A stretch of DNA of 64,000 nucleotides, taken from contig OX392538.1 of the NCBI GenBank assembly GCA_947623455.1, positions 34,037,001 to 34,101,000 on the forward strand. The letters run 5' to 3'. The notes under the pieces were generated by a model. It did no database searches. It was not told where the DNA came from and was given only the letters and a program-made list of their open reading frames with translations. Within the stretch, counting starts at the first letter, position 1, and each line of letters begins with the position of its first letter. Shown one piece after another: positions 1 through 12,970 of the stretch. The DNA is from Mimachlamys varia (taxonomy: Eukaryota > Mollusca > Bivalvia > Pectinida > Pectinidae). The position numbers and the translations under genes are program-made.

Positions 1-112
1 GACCTCAATGTGCCCCTTCCAGTATATTACTGGACCATAAAATATTTTGTAGAAACCAATCTTTAAAGAGAAAAAATCTACAGACTGATCAGAGCTTTAT
101 TGACAGACAGAC

Positions 113-244
113 CTTGATGGATTTGTCCCGGCCTGCAGTGCCGATCCAGTTTCTGTCTTCCGGATGCCAGTCGATACTAAACACTGGGCCACTGTGTGCG
201 GTAATCTGTTTCTGTACACGATCCGGCTGTCTCATGTCCCAGAT
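113..244 (-). CDS. WDR24: WDR24 coding exon 7 (last one in the window)
   Basis: 44 codons, phase 0: [44 protein letters not shown]. The acceptor is gtttcag. The donor AAG|GTCTGT is weaker than the others. No further exon is visible in the remaining 112 bases, so the gene continues off the left edge. Confidence 0.9.
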
Positions 245-3200
245 CTGAAACATGACAATTGAGGTTCAATAAAATTTAGAAATCAATTATAAGACCTAAT
301 AGTCAGTTGGACTCATATTTTATTACAGTTGGAATAGGAAGAGGAAAAATCAGGCTATATCTAGTAGTGATTTGATATACTACCTAGTCCATAGAGGCTT
401 TTCAATGGTTTCCTGTTAAATATCAAATATATGTCACGAGTATGGCCGATTTTTTTATATTTTCGAAAGTGAGTAGCACGAGTGAAAATGTATTTAAAAT
501 CTGCCATACGAGTGAAATATATTTGATATTTATTGAGAAACCATTGAATTTTCTTTTTATTTCATTTTCGAACTTCCCAAAAGCGGTTACAACTGATTGG
601 GATGGAGTGCCTAAATCTAATAGAATATTAATATGCCACAGGATGAAGATAATTTTTTTGGTCAAAACTTGGTAAAAATACAAAAACATATTAATAAAAT
701 ACATAAGATATCTATTAACTTCAAAAATACTTAAAAAGTTTCTATTTCCTTATTTTACATGATTTAGTTATAGAATAATGAAAAAAAGTACACAAAATTG
801 TGCGCAATGATATCGGACCGAAACTTATATCCTCACTAGTGATGATATAAGTTTTATCAAGCTGATATTTTCAGATATTTCACTGGTAAAAATGTAATAA
901 AGCTGGAAATCTCACTAGTCTCAGATAACCAGGCTACCATTATTGTCTTGTCCTGTATTTCAAAGACCTATTGTCTACATTGTGTAATATGAAGTTCGAA
1001 AATTCTAAAACTATACCTGAATATTTCCGTTTTCATCAGCAGCAGCAAAGTGGAAGTAGCTGAATACACTGGGACAGAACTGGACATCTCGGACACTGCT
1101 CCCGGACACAAACGTCGTAGTGACCGTCCGCTTTCTCACATCCTGTACACAGTCAAGTCAATTAATTAATATCAATTCTTCTGAATTTGTACTGTTTATT
1201 TTTCCACAGAAGATCGACCTGTTTACAAATTATGTAATATGCAATAAGCCGAAGAGAAACAACAGAAATCTCATCAAAGACAACTCATTGAAGATACACT
1301 TTATAGTTTCTGTGACATGTAATTTCAATTGTTATAAAGAAAGTTCTTGATAAATTCCAAGCAATCTCTAACATGATCGATGATGCTTTAATAGTACAGA
1401 AGTGATAATTTATGCAGAAATATTATGATGGAATCCACCTAAAATCCTGCTAAAAAGTCTACCTGGAATTTACTAGGAATCCACCCTGACATTTTCGTAC
1501 AGGTTATGCAGAAATATTATGATGGAATCCACCTAAAGTCTACCTGGAATTTACTAGGAATCTACCCTGACATTTTCGTACAGGTTATGCAGAAATATTA
1601 TGATGGAATCCACCTAAAGTCTACCTGGAATTTACTAGGAATCCACCCTGACATTTTCGTACAGGTTATGCAGAAATATTATGATGGAATCCACCTAAGG
1701 TCTACCTGGAATTTACTAGGAATCCACCCTGACATTTTCGTACAGGTATAATGGTGATATGTGAAGCTAACTATGACCAACTGTGCTGTTACGGGATGTT
1801 GTTGGATCCTTATTATATAATGTATAACGGAGCAAAAATAAGGATCTGGATTTTAATCAGATTGACTGCACTATTAAATTGTTTTCTGTTTAAATAATAC
1901 AGATTCAGTTAAATGATATTTCCATATCATTTACTTTTCATACCATCAAGGAATCCATGTCATTATAAGAAATTACTGAGATACATTATACTCGAGTCTT
2001 TTAATAAGATTGAGTAAACATAGTAATGAACTAGAATTAACATTAATCTTGTACTAGTCTATATTCAACATTGTAACATCATACTACACTAGAGTCAACA
2101 TCATAGTGCACTGAAGTAAACTTCATAGTGCACTGAAGTAAACTTCATAGTGCACTAGAGTAAACTTCATAGTGCACTAGAGTAAACTTCATAGTGCACT
2201 GGAGTAAACTTCATAGTGCACTGAAGTAAACTTCATAGTGCACTGGAGTAAACTTCATAGTGCACTGAAGTAAACTTCATAGTGCACTGAAGTAAACTTC
2301 ATAGTGCACTTAAGAACTTCATAGTGCACTAGAGTCAACATCATACTACACTAGAGTCAACATCATTGTTCACTGGAGTAAACTTCATAGTGCACTAGAG
2401 TAAACTTCATAGTGCACTAAAGTAAACTTCATAGTGCACTGGAGTAAACTTCATAGTGCACTGGAGTAAACTTCATAGTGCACTGAAGTAAACATCATAG
2501 TGCACTGGAGTAAACTTCATAGTGCACTGGAGTAAACTTCATAGTGCACTGAAGTAAACTTCATAGTGCACTGGAGTAAACTTCATAGTGCACTAGAGTA
2601 AACTTCATAGTGCACTGGAGTTAGCATAAAAGTGCACTGGGGTTCACTAAAATGTGTTTTGTAGTGCATGACCTTGTTCACTATATGCAGTAGATACCAA
2701 GTAAATTTGGATCCAAACTGTTCTTGATCAATTATCGTTATCAAGATACTGAAGTATAAATTTAAACTTTGCATCAGCAGTACTTACGAACAATTTCATT
2801 GACCCATCCTGTGAACCACTTAACAGTAAGTTCACTTCGTTCTCATGGAAACGTACACGGTTCACGGTACGATTATGGTCCATGAACACGTAATCTGAAA
2901 ATAGACGATTGTATACATTTTGAATCTCATTTAAAAAATATATCACATAAAGCCGCTCAAATTTTCAACAATTTTTTTGAATTTTTGACAAAATGTGAGA
3001 AGAAAAAAATAATAAATGTTTAGCAAGAAAATAAACAAGTCAATTGTATTAGGAATTAAATCCAAATTTAAATCAATCACCCCTGAAATTTCATGGTGAA
3101 CTGTTCCAACCTTTGAATTGGAAGAGTTTATATGTATCTTTAGGGTAAAACGAAACAAAGAAAAAGGGGGGAGGGGGTATTTATGACCTACCCTGTTTAG

Positions 3201-6163
3201 ATTTACTTGTTCTGTTGATGTCCCATACCACCACTGAACCATTGGTGGCTGCTGAAGCTAAAATGTTATCTGAAACAGACAAAGAGAATACTTCAATTAT
3301 TATTGTGTGCATCATTTAACAATATCTACTGTTATCAAATTTCAATCTAAATAAGATTGCTGAACAAAAGGCCCATAGGGTCTGTATCATTCAACTATTT
3401 CTAATGTTTGCTGAACATAACCAGAATCTTCCTTCATTCCCATGTCAAAAGTAGGAAAGGGTGTTTTACAGTACATTTGATTGAAAATATGTGCATATGG
3501 CTGTAGGGTGGGGATTTCAATTATTCCCATGAGTAAGTCCCTTAGGGCAGGGAAAGTTCCTGGTACTAATCATAGTAGCATTGTCTTGATTAGTTCTTCA
3601 TGTTCTGCCAACAGTCACATGGATAAAAAGTTAGAAATCCTATCATTTCACTGATCATTATCCCAAAAAAAAAGATGAGTTCCAAATATTAATCCTGTCT
3701 TTCCATACTTAAATTTTTATATCAACACCTAGGGACAAGGTCCTAAGAGTGAAGTTGGACCCAAGGGCCAATCCTGCTAGCATCATTGTATTCACTCTTT
3801 ATGTCAAGCATTATTGTTTTCATATTTATATAAGACATACTAGACATTTCAGCTTATTGTTCAATAAATGAATTTATGCAGGATTAAATCTCGACAATGT
3901 GAGCATGAAGATAGAATACTTACCTTCATTTTGATTCCATGTGACAGCAGATGTACTGAAATTGAGGTTGAGGTTGCGTCCCACGCGAAGATTCATTTTC
4001 TCCTCGAACCTCTCATCTTCGATGCCAAATATTTTGAAGACTTGAAAAAATTACAGAAGAGAAAAATCATACACTGACAAGGACAAAAAAAGTAAAAGGA
4101 ATATACACTATCAAGTATTACATTATTTCTCTTTTTTTTTTGCAATGACTAGGAATTGCAATTGAAAATAAAACAGAAAATTTAATATATTTGTTAAGAC
4201 AACATACCATATTTGCCTAAATTAGCGACCAGGGTGCCTAAAAACTGCTTCCAAATGTGACAATTACCGGTACTAGAATAACAAAACTAATTAAGGGCTG
4301 GCCAAACATTTTTTTTTTTTTTTTATAATGTCAATAAGGATTTTTGTCATCAATTTCTGACATCTTGTACACATATTACCGACAAACATTTCTTTTGTAC
4401 CGGTAAGTGTTTTATTTCCTTGTATACAAGCGCACATGGAGGTTTACAAAACCGTAAAACAGAACCATTTAGTAGTGTCACAACTAGTTGTGGAGCTTAT
4501 ATAATTTCAATACCTCTGCAGAAGCTAATGGGGGAGGGGCGCTTATAGGGGGGGGGGGGTGTTAATTATGGAGAATACAGTATGTCTCATTCTTAATACC
4601 CATACATGTACTCCACATACGCTCATTCACTATATTACTTTGGAAAACCCAGTGGAGGGAAATCTCATCTGAGCTCATCTGAGGTTGACAATCCTGTTCA
4701 TGTATTCAACCAAATTGTCTTTTCATGTATTCAACCAAATTGTCTTTTCATGTATTCAACCAAATTGTCTTTTCATGTATTCAACCAAATTGTCTTTTCA
4801 TGTATTCAACCAAATTGTCTTTTCATGTATTCAACCAAATTGTCTTTTCATGTATTCAACCAAATTGTCTTTTCATGTATTCAACCAAATTGTCTTGAAT
4901 ACACACCAATGCTAAATGCAACTCATGACTTCAATAATAAAAATCAAAGGTCTATGAGGCACAGCACTTCTCACAAAGTTTTTATTGTCTAAAATACAAA
5001 GTAGTCCACATGTATATGAGAATTAAGTACTGTGTTAAATGTTGCCTGCTCTGTCTGATGTGATATCCAGTCTATAGTCATTATCTGCAAGTCATAACTG
5101 CTTGGAATGTGTGTTATATGTCCTCTGCTTGTGTAGCAAAATAAACAGGCAAGTGTGTTTTTTTATTCGATAAATTTAGCAGTAATTAAGTCTGTATTAT
5201 ATAACCAACCAAAAAAGGGAGATAACACACTCCTGAGCAGGGTGATGGCGGTCGCAACAGTTATATTTTCTGTGCCGGTATCGGCATAAAAGCAGGGTGA
5301 TGGCAAAGAGGCGCTGCCTCAAAAATTGCTTCAAAATGCCTTAATTTACATAAAGCTTTCACAGAGCTATGCAGGCATCATCAATTATGGCATACTGGAA
5401 AAACGAGGAAACCCACATTTTAAGGGTTTTTAATGGGAAATTAAAGAATTAACATTACAGCAAAATCATCAAAATGGAGGAATTCTTCCTTTTGTTAAAT
5501 GAATTTCATCCCTGAATAACATTACATTCAGATTTGAAGATAGCAAACTATATAAAACTTATTTAAATGTGATGGGAAAATTTCATACTGGGGCAAAAAT
5601 GGATTTTACTGTTGAATGGCTAAAATCTGAAATCATCTTTGTGATTTATCACTATTAACTTACCATTGCGGCCTGCAACCACAGCAAGAGACGAGTCTCG
5701 ATTGATAGCCAAAGCATTGACAGGTCCCTCACAATTGCAGTACATTGTCTTCACTACAGCTGGGTTGACTATATAAACATATATACCCGGTACATGTATA
5801 GGAACTAAAGATGATATTTAACATACATAGACTGCAATAACATTGGATAGCATTATCAGTATGCACAGACACCTAAATGTGATTGATGCACTATTCCATA
5901 AAAAAAAGTATAAATTATGATATTCTAAACACAATTATAAGTTTCATTAACACATTAGATTGAACTTTTCTGTTGCTATTCTTTGATAGATCTGTTGAAA
6001 GAATGGTGACCAAGCATATCAATCGGGACTTTTTCAATAGAAGAACCAATTTTGGAAAATAAAGAAATATATGTTGAATCGGAAACAAAACATTAGAAAA
6101 GAAAAAAAATTAATACAAACCTCGATCATGGACCGCTCGGGACACATTATGCATCATACTCAT
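113..6163 (-). CDS. WDR24: WDR24 (GATOR2 subunit), N-terminal part, 7 exons visible
   Basis: WDR24 is a WD40 beta-propeller subunit of GATOR2, which relieves GATOR1 inhibition of mTORC1 at the lysosome when amino acids are present. Seven exons join in one open frame of 236 codons: 6121-6163, 5664-5768, 3924-4040, 3192-3269, 2788-2894, 1017-1142 and 113-244, all with GT-AG junctions and consistent phases (708 nt in total). The order of recognisable stretches follows the family: [112 protein letters not shown] and GTAGRDKS. These are WD repeats 1-4. The remaining WD repeats and the C-terminal RING-like zinc domain (family length roughly 790 residues) must lie left of the window. The start is taken at the first of three closely spaced Met codons at 6163. 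Identity rests on recalled family sequence, but the match is strong in every exon. Confidence 0.93.
1017..1142 (-). CDS. WDR24: WDR24 coding exon 6
   Basis: 42 codons, phase 0 at both ends: [42 protein letters not shown]. Matches the human [20 protein letters not shown] region. Acceptor tgtacag, donor CAG|GTATAG. Confidence 0.92.
1411..1747. repeat. 81-bp tandem repeat, 4 copies, in a WDR24 intron
   Basis: Units begin tatgcagaaatattatg at 1411, 1505, 1586 and 1667. The last three are exactly 81 bp apart and almost identical; the first carries a 13-bp insertion. Because 81 is divisible by three the array is open on the plus strand for 81 codons, but there is no sign of a real gene. Confidence 0.9.
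2073..2650. repeat. 22-bp minisatellite in a WDR24 intron
   Basis: About 25 copies of cttcatagtgcactggagta plus aa, with variants at the gg/ga/ta position before agtaaa. The array ends about 140 bases from WDR24 exon 5. Confidence 0.93.
2788..2894 (-). CDS. WDR24: WDR24 coding exon 5
   Basis: Encodes [36 protein letters not shown], the most diagnostic stretch for WDR24. Acceptor ttttcag, donor TTC|GTAAGT; it ends in phase 0. Confidence 0.95.
3192..3269 (-). CDS. WDR24: WDR24 coding exon 4
   Basis: Encodes [20 protein letters not shown] followed by TSKSKQ, a WD repeat ending in VVWD. Acceptor gtttcag, donor CAGG|GTAGGT. Phase 1 at both ends. Confidence 0.93.
3924..4040 (-). CDS. WDR24: WDR24 coding exon 3
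   Basis: Encodes [20 protein letters not shown] and [19 protein letters not shown], matching the human VEKLNLRVGRKPSLNLS region. Acceptor ttcaag, donor GAAG|GTAAGT. Phase 1 at both ends. Confidence 0.92.
4699..4894. repeat. 25-bp minisatellite in a WDR24 intron
   Basis: Eight almost perfect head-to-tail copies of tcatgtattcaaccaaattg followed by tcttt. The lack of variation suggests recent expansion. Confidence 0.95.
5664..5768 (-). CDS. WDR24: WDR24 coding exon 2
   Basis: Encodes ...[16 protein letters not shown]... and [10 protein letters not shown], the start of the first propeller blade. Acceptor tatatag; donor AATG|GTAAGT. Phase 1 at both ends. Confidence 0.9.
6121..6163 (-). CDS. WDR24: WDR24 coding exon 1
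   Basis: Short first coding exon beginning [14 protein letters not shown] and ending in phase 1 at a CGAG|GTTTGT donor. It joins the next exon to give ...[11 protein letters not shown]. The start could be either of the later Met codons at 6157 or 6154. It is the least certain exon because the N-terminus is poorly conserved in the family. Confidence 0.7.
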
Positions 6164-8143
6164 GATTGATTTTTCTTCTGGATTATTTTATCCCTGACTA
6201 CAGAAATAGTGTTGTGTCGTCCATGGACTATACAGTTCGATCACCTATACATATCTTCAGCTGTTCTTGGTGTCATTATGACGGCTGCAATACAAAACAT
6301 ATATTGTCTTATAAAATAAGACAATATATAAGACAATACATTTTAAAAAGTACTATAACATTTGAATTAATAAATATACCATCTAGTCATTTAAGTGTAT
6401 GTTAATTTCAAATTTATATATAATTTACCACCATGATTCATGACCTCATTAAAAAAAATGCAATCAAATTTCATCTGAATGTATTAATGATATGTTGTAA
6501 CAACCTGTATGTATGTTTTTGTGTATGTATTTATGTATGCCTTGTAATATTATTTAAAATGAATAAAAAATAAATTTAAACAAAAATATACCATCTGGTA
6601 GTGTACCAAAGCAAATAAAAATATAAATCAAACAATTCTGTGATGGTGATCAATGCACATGTGTGTAGGTTTAATATAGTTTGGTTTACATAATTACTAA
6701 AATTGTTGCATTATTATATCGGGTATCTAGAGCATTAACAACAATATCACATTTGTTTTAAATCATCCGACAAATGATTCTTGTAAGGACGAAAACAAAT
6801 TAAATTAACATTTTATAATCAATATCATCTAGAATTTTTTTTTTTTTATATAGTTTTCTGATTTTTTTTTTTAAGTTTTAAAGAATATATCAACTAAGAA
6901 GTTAAGGTTAATGGCTTTAAGCATTATGAATTGAAAACAGAATTGCTCATGCTGTATAGATTTTGAGTCGATCCACTGGTTCTGAAACATATATTTAACA
7001 GTTTAATTAAATCAATTAATCAACCAATTTGCAATCAACCCAGGGCTTCTTACGAAGCGACTACGGTAAACACACCTGACCGTTTATGCCCAGGGCTATT
7101 GAGACAACGCTCTCAGTGAATCCTATTGTCATGCCTGACCACAGACACCATACTGGCATCCAAACAGGTTTTGCTGGTGAGGTATTACATTGGGTATATA
7201 ATATTTAAACAAACTAAAACATGTTGTTATGTAAGATTCCATTGAAAATGTATACTGTACCCCCAATAGACCCCAGGTTACCTTGCACTTTTACAATCCA
7301 AGGACATACTATCTGTGTATTTCACTTATACATTGCCCAATATTAGCAAATCCAATGGCAAAATGTATTTCCTTTCAAAAAAATCCAGAGCCATTTCTGG
7401 AACTATAGCAACAGAATGAAAATAAAACAAGTTGTTTATCCATTTGTCTGAAAGGTACTGCTATCAGTATTTTACCCGAGTATTGATTATAAATACCAAA
7501 AAATCATTCACACATGTACCTACCCCCTCTCAAATGGTCTGTTGTTACATATATATAGGGTAAGTGAGTTTGCAACACTGAAAGTCAAAATTTAAAATGT
7601 ATTTTCAGAATTCAAGCATAGGAGTACCTTTGTAAATGTTATATGGTTATCCATAGAAAATATAATTTTGTACCTGTAACTTGTTTTGGGATATTTTTTT
7701 TTTATTTTCTACTTGTTTTTGCTGTAAACAAACCAACAATTTGGTTTATTAGGAAGAGTTGGTAAGCATTTGTGAATACAACAGTGTTCCATTTTCAAAA
7801 GAAACACAGGTAAAACCATAGCTAATCTCACAAACACCCTGGTGTTTGTAATGTACAAATATTTCAATAGAAAATAATAATTACTTGAAGTCTGGTCATG
7901 AACCTTAGCTTAATCAACCAATTTGCAATCAATCAATCATGCTGTGAGTTTCTACATGACAGGCACCTACAATGATAGTGTTTTGACAGGTACTCAGGTC
8001 TTAATAAGTTGTTTTCATATAACGGACTAGACTGTTTTCTTTATGCGACTGTAAATTACCTAGACCGTGTCATGTTGTGTTGACATGTGACATTTGATTA
8101 TATTGCAATTTAATTACTTAAATGGCTCATCAAGTTTTCTTAC

Positions 8144-8330
8144 CATTAGGTCTTTCGTATTCTATGTTACGCAGGGTTGATATTTGATAACAGAGAGGGT
8201 GAGTTAATGACATGCAATGATCAAGGACTTCGTCGCGAATTTATTTACAAGAAGAAAATACTTCATCTTTAACCCTGTTTGTGAAGTACGTCATCAGAAT
8301 TGGTGCATAAATATAGTTTCCGCTTCCGCT
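8144..8330 (-). other. WDR24: Probable WDR24 5' untranslated exon
   Basis: A good minus-strand donor (TAATG|GTAAGAAAA) lies at 8144, upstream of the WDR24 start codon and just head-to-head with MPLKIP. This makes a non-coding first exon of WDR24 plausible. The upper boundary (transcription start) is a guess. No transcript evidence is available here. Confidence 0.4.
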
Positions 8331-8448
8331 TCAGGATCATCGAGACGTTTAAGAAATTAGTGCTAATCCAAGTCAGTATCAAGCGTTTACATGATACACT
8401 AAAATACTCCATTCGCGTTGTAGGTGCTTGAAAAGTTGTGTTTTGAAA
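8145..8448. promoter_or_regulatory. Putative bidirectional promoter of WDR24 and MPLKIP
   Basis: About 300 bases separate the proposed WDR24 leader donor from the MPLKIP ATG, with the genes divergent. The stretch contains tandem tttccgcttccgcttc (near 8319-8334), resembling ETS-type GGAA cores on the minus strand, and is richer in CpG than its surroundings. No clear TATA box at a sensible position was seen. Confidence 0.45.
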
Positions 8449-9540
8449 ATGAGTTTCCAACCAAGATCTCCGTTTCCACAGCAAGCCGGATATGGACAGA
8501 ATAGTAGCAGTTCAAAACAGTCCAGCCCACAGAGTATTTTACAGGGGTGGGGTACACCTGCGAGGGGTTATTCTCCAAACCCCAGTCCGCGAGCCGACAG
8601 ACAATTTCAATCGCCAGGTTCTGCGAAACATCACAGTCCCAGGCATTTGAATTTCAGTTCTTCAAGTTATAATTCTCCTCCATATATGAACTCTTCAGGG
8701 TATTCCCACCCGTACGATAGGTATTCGTCCCCCAGTGATCCGAGGTTCAAAACACCTCACTCTCCAAATATGTTCTCTCCCCCGGGTTCAAGAGGTCGAG
8801 GCAGTTACAGTGGCAGAAAGCATAGTCAGAATTTCCACAGAAACTTTAATCAGGTACATAGTTTGTTTTTTAAATATGCTCTGTAATCATAAAATATAAT
8901 CATTTAAATTTTTTTTCTGATCATTTGAAATTTTTAGTTGTAAACCATAATCATTATGATAATTCATAAATTTGAATTTCATTCAAAGTTATTTGTAATA
9001 TTAAAGTTGAAAGATTTTGTACTTCAAATGATAAATATATAATATGCATACTAATGTCATTATCCCTGAATGTTATGTATACATGTATTTTTAGAACAGT
9101 TCATTATAAATACACTGATAGGATTATTCATAGCACAGACTATATTATCTTTATAAAATTATGATATCCTGCAGGTAGGGCTTTACATAGAAGAATTTCC
9201 AATACTAGCTTAGCTATATTTTTATCCGATCAATATATATATTCTGTCTTCCTTTTTTTCTCTGCCATGGATGATATATAGTTGACTGATGATGAAAGAT
9301 TTATGTACATATCATTGTTCTCTAGATATTCTCTTAAGCCTTTTTAAAATATGTAAGACTAAAACCTCTTAAAATTGCAAAGTAAATTAACTTGCTTTCC
9401 AGAATCCGAGACAAGACCGTAATAGTAATCCGGGAGGCAGTGCCAATATTGAAGATTACTTCCATCCGAGTATGTTACATGATCCGTGGAAATTTTGTAG
9501 TCCCGTTCCGGTTACGCACACACCATCGCTGACAACATGA
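8449..9540 (+). CDS. MPLKIP: MPLKIP / TTDN1 (M-phase-specific PLK1-interacting protein), 2 exons
   Basis: The exons 8449-8853 (135 codons) and 9403-9540 (45 codons plus TGA) give 180 residues, against 179 in human MPLKIP. Donor CAG|GTACAT, acceptor tttccag. The first exon encodes a low-complexity Ser/Pro/Gly/Tyr-rich region with repeated SP and TP dipeptides and an RGRGSYSGRK patch, as in the family. The second exon carries the conserved C-terminal block IEDYFHPSMLHDPW, equivalent to LENYFKPSMLEDPW in human. In vertebrates the protein binds PLK1 after CDK phosphorylation and is mutated in non-photosensitive trichothiodystrophy. The SP sites would suit proline-directed kinases. The ATG at 8449 is the first in frame; nothing conserved lies upstream. 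Confidence 0.9.
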
Positions 9541-10710
9541 TGAAAAACACCCTAAAACGATTGTTCGGTTCAGGAAAATTTTTGGGAAGAGTATCTGGTA
9601 ACCTTTAAAAGATCCAAATACTTTGCCCCTTTACCTACAGTTCATTCAGGTATAAAATATGTGCTCATTCACAGTCTGTAGCATGCAAAATGTATACGAC
9701 CCAAGGCAGCAAATTTCCTACCTTATGAATGTGGCCGTCCCATATGCAACCATGGCTAGAAGGTATTCACTATGGTAGGCAGTTTATAGAGGCAGTATCA
9801 AGTATACTTTGTATGAAGGACCGTGTTAACAAACATGACTTGAATATCATTGGCATTGTATAAAAAAACATGCATTGAGTATCTACATCAACATATATAC
9901 AGTGCTGTGATATATACATGTGTATTATATGTACAGATGCGCAATTTGTATCTATATATATACATTCTCGTATTTATATATTTGGTATATCGTATATACT
10001 TCTGGATTGTAAAGACAAATGTTCTTGACATCAATTGTGAAGGTCTGAAATTCAGGGATATTTCAGACGAGTGTGGTGTTAGATAGACGAGGAATTCGAG
10101 AATGATAAGTAAAAAAATATTATTCCGAAAAAATGAAATTTCTCCAGGGATGAATTGGCAGCTTCACAAATTCAACAGAAATAGAAAAAAGAATTGATGT
10201 GAAATTTGTGTTTTATATATACATTTGTACTTCAAGACCTTTGCCACTCAATTGTCGCCAATTAGACAAGCAGCGTTTTAATGAACAATGTTTTTTAGCA
10301 TCATAGAGATTTTATTTCTGATTGACAGACTTTGCAGGGATTGAATAGATTGTAATTTGTATGTTAATGGTGTGAATGTGAAAAAAAACCCAAACATTTT
10401 AATGTGATCAGTTTAATTTTGTAAATTTGATATTTATTTCTGACTTCTGTACATTAAATTGTCATTGATACTTATCGGGTAAATTACTAAGTTCAAAATG
10501 TTCAATTTCTTTGTTTACATCAGAATTTTGAGTTTAAAATGAACATTATAAACATTATTTTCTATTGACAAAGTCAATTTTTTAATTAAGATATTCTTTT
10601 ATTTTGATGTCGCTTTTGTAAAACCATCATAATTGTAGCTATCTCTGTCATGTATAGATTTGAAACAAAGTGAAACAGTATAAATTAATGAAATAAACTT
10701 TTTTAAATGT
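9541..10710 (+). other. MPLKIP: MPLKIP 3' UTR with AATAAA signal
   Basis: AT-rich non-coding sequence follows the MPLKIP stop. A canonical AATAAA occurs at 10692-10697, followed by a T-rich stretch, which is the best candidate poly(A) signal. No other ORF of note is present. Confidence 0.45.
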
Positions 10711-11273
10711 TTACTAAAATTGAAGTGTATGTTTTATATTATATTGCATTTGTCTCATTTCATTCCTGATCTAATAATGATTTTATTTATTAGTTAGCAA
10801 CGATCATTCATCATCTTGACTTACGATCAGTAAATATAGTCCATATATAACTATCCATGGTTTTGTCTGAAATTATAAATCACAGACTTCAGTTGAGGTA
10901 GATAATAATGTAACTGTTGTTATGGACCAGATAGAATGATATTGACAGAGGACAAAGTCAGTGACAAAAGTCATAGATAACATGAGTTATTAATCCTTTT
11001 GAGGATTAAATTGATGGGTAGCTTTTAGAACAAATTTTGAGACTTGATTTTAATATTGTCTTGTGAGGCTCAGCGTACTCAGAAACCCTCTGTACAGATC
11101 TAGAGATTACCCCTAAAACAGGTACTTGTACGCTCAATTTACAAGGATAGGCCTATAAAACATTTTATGAGGGTAGCTAATCTTCTGAAAATACTCCCAA
11201 ATTTGTAAATATGTAAATTTAACCTAGTGGAAATGCTAATATATTTTATATGTGCAATACAGAAATATAACGT

Positions 11274-11763
11274 ACAGTGAAACGTCGCTATAAGACCATT
11301 TCACTGTTAAGACCACTTCATTTCAGTCCTGAAAAAAAATCTTCTATGTTTCTTTGTATTTTAATATAAGCTTCACTATTAATTTAAAGACCACTTCATC
11401 AGTATTAAGACCACCTCGTTATTAAGACCAATTTTGAAAAGTCCCAAATACCACTATTGCACTATAAGTTTCTCACTACTTAGACCAAACACAAAGTCAC
11501 CTGGTGTGTATTCCACTGTGTACACCTGTCATGTGTCATATCAGTAAGCTGTATTTTGGTGTCAAATTGGCTAACCAGCTACAATTATTGTGTTAACATT
11601 ATAAAGGCTATAATTAAAAACTTAATGGATCATGAAAACATGTCAATAAGTTGATTTCAGAGAAATTTTTCTGCTTGGTCACCTTCAGTATTCAGACCAC
11701 CCTGTTAATAAGACCACTTTGGTGCAGTCCCTAACGTGGTCTTAATAGAGGGGTTTCACTGTA
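11274..11763. mobile_element. Tc1/mariner-like MITE, copy 1
   Basis: The left end tacagtgaaac...ctataagacca and the right end tggtcttaata...gtttcactgta form inverted termini starting CAGTGAAAC and flanked by TA on both sides. The interior has repeated attaagaccac motifs and no coding capacity. Superfamily assigned from the CAGT terminus and TA flank only. Confidence 0.6.
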
Positions 11764-12574
11764 CTGAATTGCCAATTCGCCATGCAATTGTAGATATATC
11801 CATAGGCTGTGCCTTGCAAACATCTGAGATATTTTAAAGCTGGATGGATTGAACGACCTGGAAAAATGGATTGTATATTATAAAGGTACAGAAAATTTAA
11901 ATGGCATTTTGACGACATGTCCATTTCAGATCACTATCTTACGCTTGGAAGCATATATGTCAGTAGAAAGAAAAAAATGACTCCAGGAGGCAGGACACTT
12001 ATAGTTTTGTAGGAAAAAATAGTTAGTTTTTAAACTTGTTTGACCAGTATATATATAAAACCTTGAATGATCTTGTGGTTCTACACTGCTTTATGATTAT
12101 ACGTTCTGTGAAAAATTGATAATCAAGGACACTTCAAATTGAGGTGGAGTCCAATGGGTTTTCAGGGAACCATTATACCAGGTGGAAACTAAAACTCATC
12201 TATAACTATTCCCTAGCAGAAGGTATACATCATTTAGATAAAGAACCATAACTGAATAATAATTATGATGGTCAGGTTGAGTGCTATATATAGTGCCCAT
12301 GCTATTCAAATTAATATACTGTATGCATTAGAGATTGCAGTGCAGGGGGAAAATGAAGACATGCGGTATACCTTACATGTCCTCCCTAAAAACAACACCT
12401 ATACACAACTGTACATGTATGTACAAGTGTTAATTGAACAGCTAGGACTGCATACATATGTATCAGTAGTTAACTCTATTGTGTTAACAGTATGAATTGT
12501 TTCTGTGTGTTGAAATATAGATTAAAGAGTACTGAGTTTCTCATCCTGGCTAAACAAGAGTTCTAAATCAAATA

Positions 12575-12970
12575 CAGTGAGCGAAACCTCCCTTATCCCA
12601 CCTCGCTATTAAGACCACTTCATTTCAGTCCTGAAAAAAAGAATCTATATATCTTAAATTTGTATTTTAATCTTCACTATGAGACCACCTCTCTATTAGA
12701 CCACATCTGCGCTATTAAGACCTGTTTTGAAAAGTCCCAAATACCACTTTTGCACCTCGCTATACTCAGACCACTGACCAAACACAAAGTCACCTGGTGT
12801 GTGTATTCCACTGTGTACACCTGTCAAGTGTCAGATCAGTGTCAGTAAGCTGTATTTTGGTGTCAAATTGATTAATCAGTCACAATTACTGTGTTATGTG
12901 TGTTTAACATTATAATGCATATATATTAGTTAATTGACCATAAAACATAACAAAAAGTCAATTGTAGAAA
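12575..12970. mobile_element. Tc1/mariner-like MITE, copy 2 (right end degraded)
   Basis: Shares long stretches with the copy at 11274, such as ttcatttcagtcctgaaaaa, gaaaagtcccaaataccact, caaacacaaagtcacctggt and tactgtgttatg, in the same order. The right terminus is not recognisable. Confidence 0.6.

Noticed and set aside
6296..6330. Short hairpin atattgtcttat / ataagacaatat in a WDR24 intron
   Set aside because: Only 12-bp AT-rich arms; no flanking signs of a mobile element or RNA gene.
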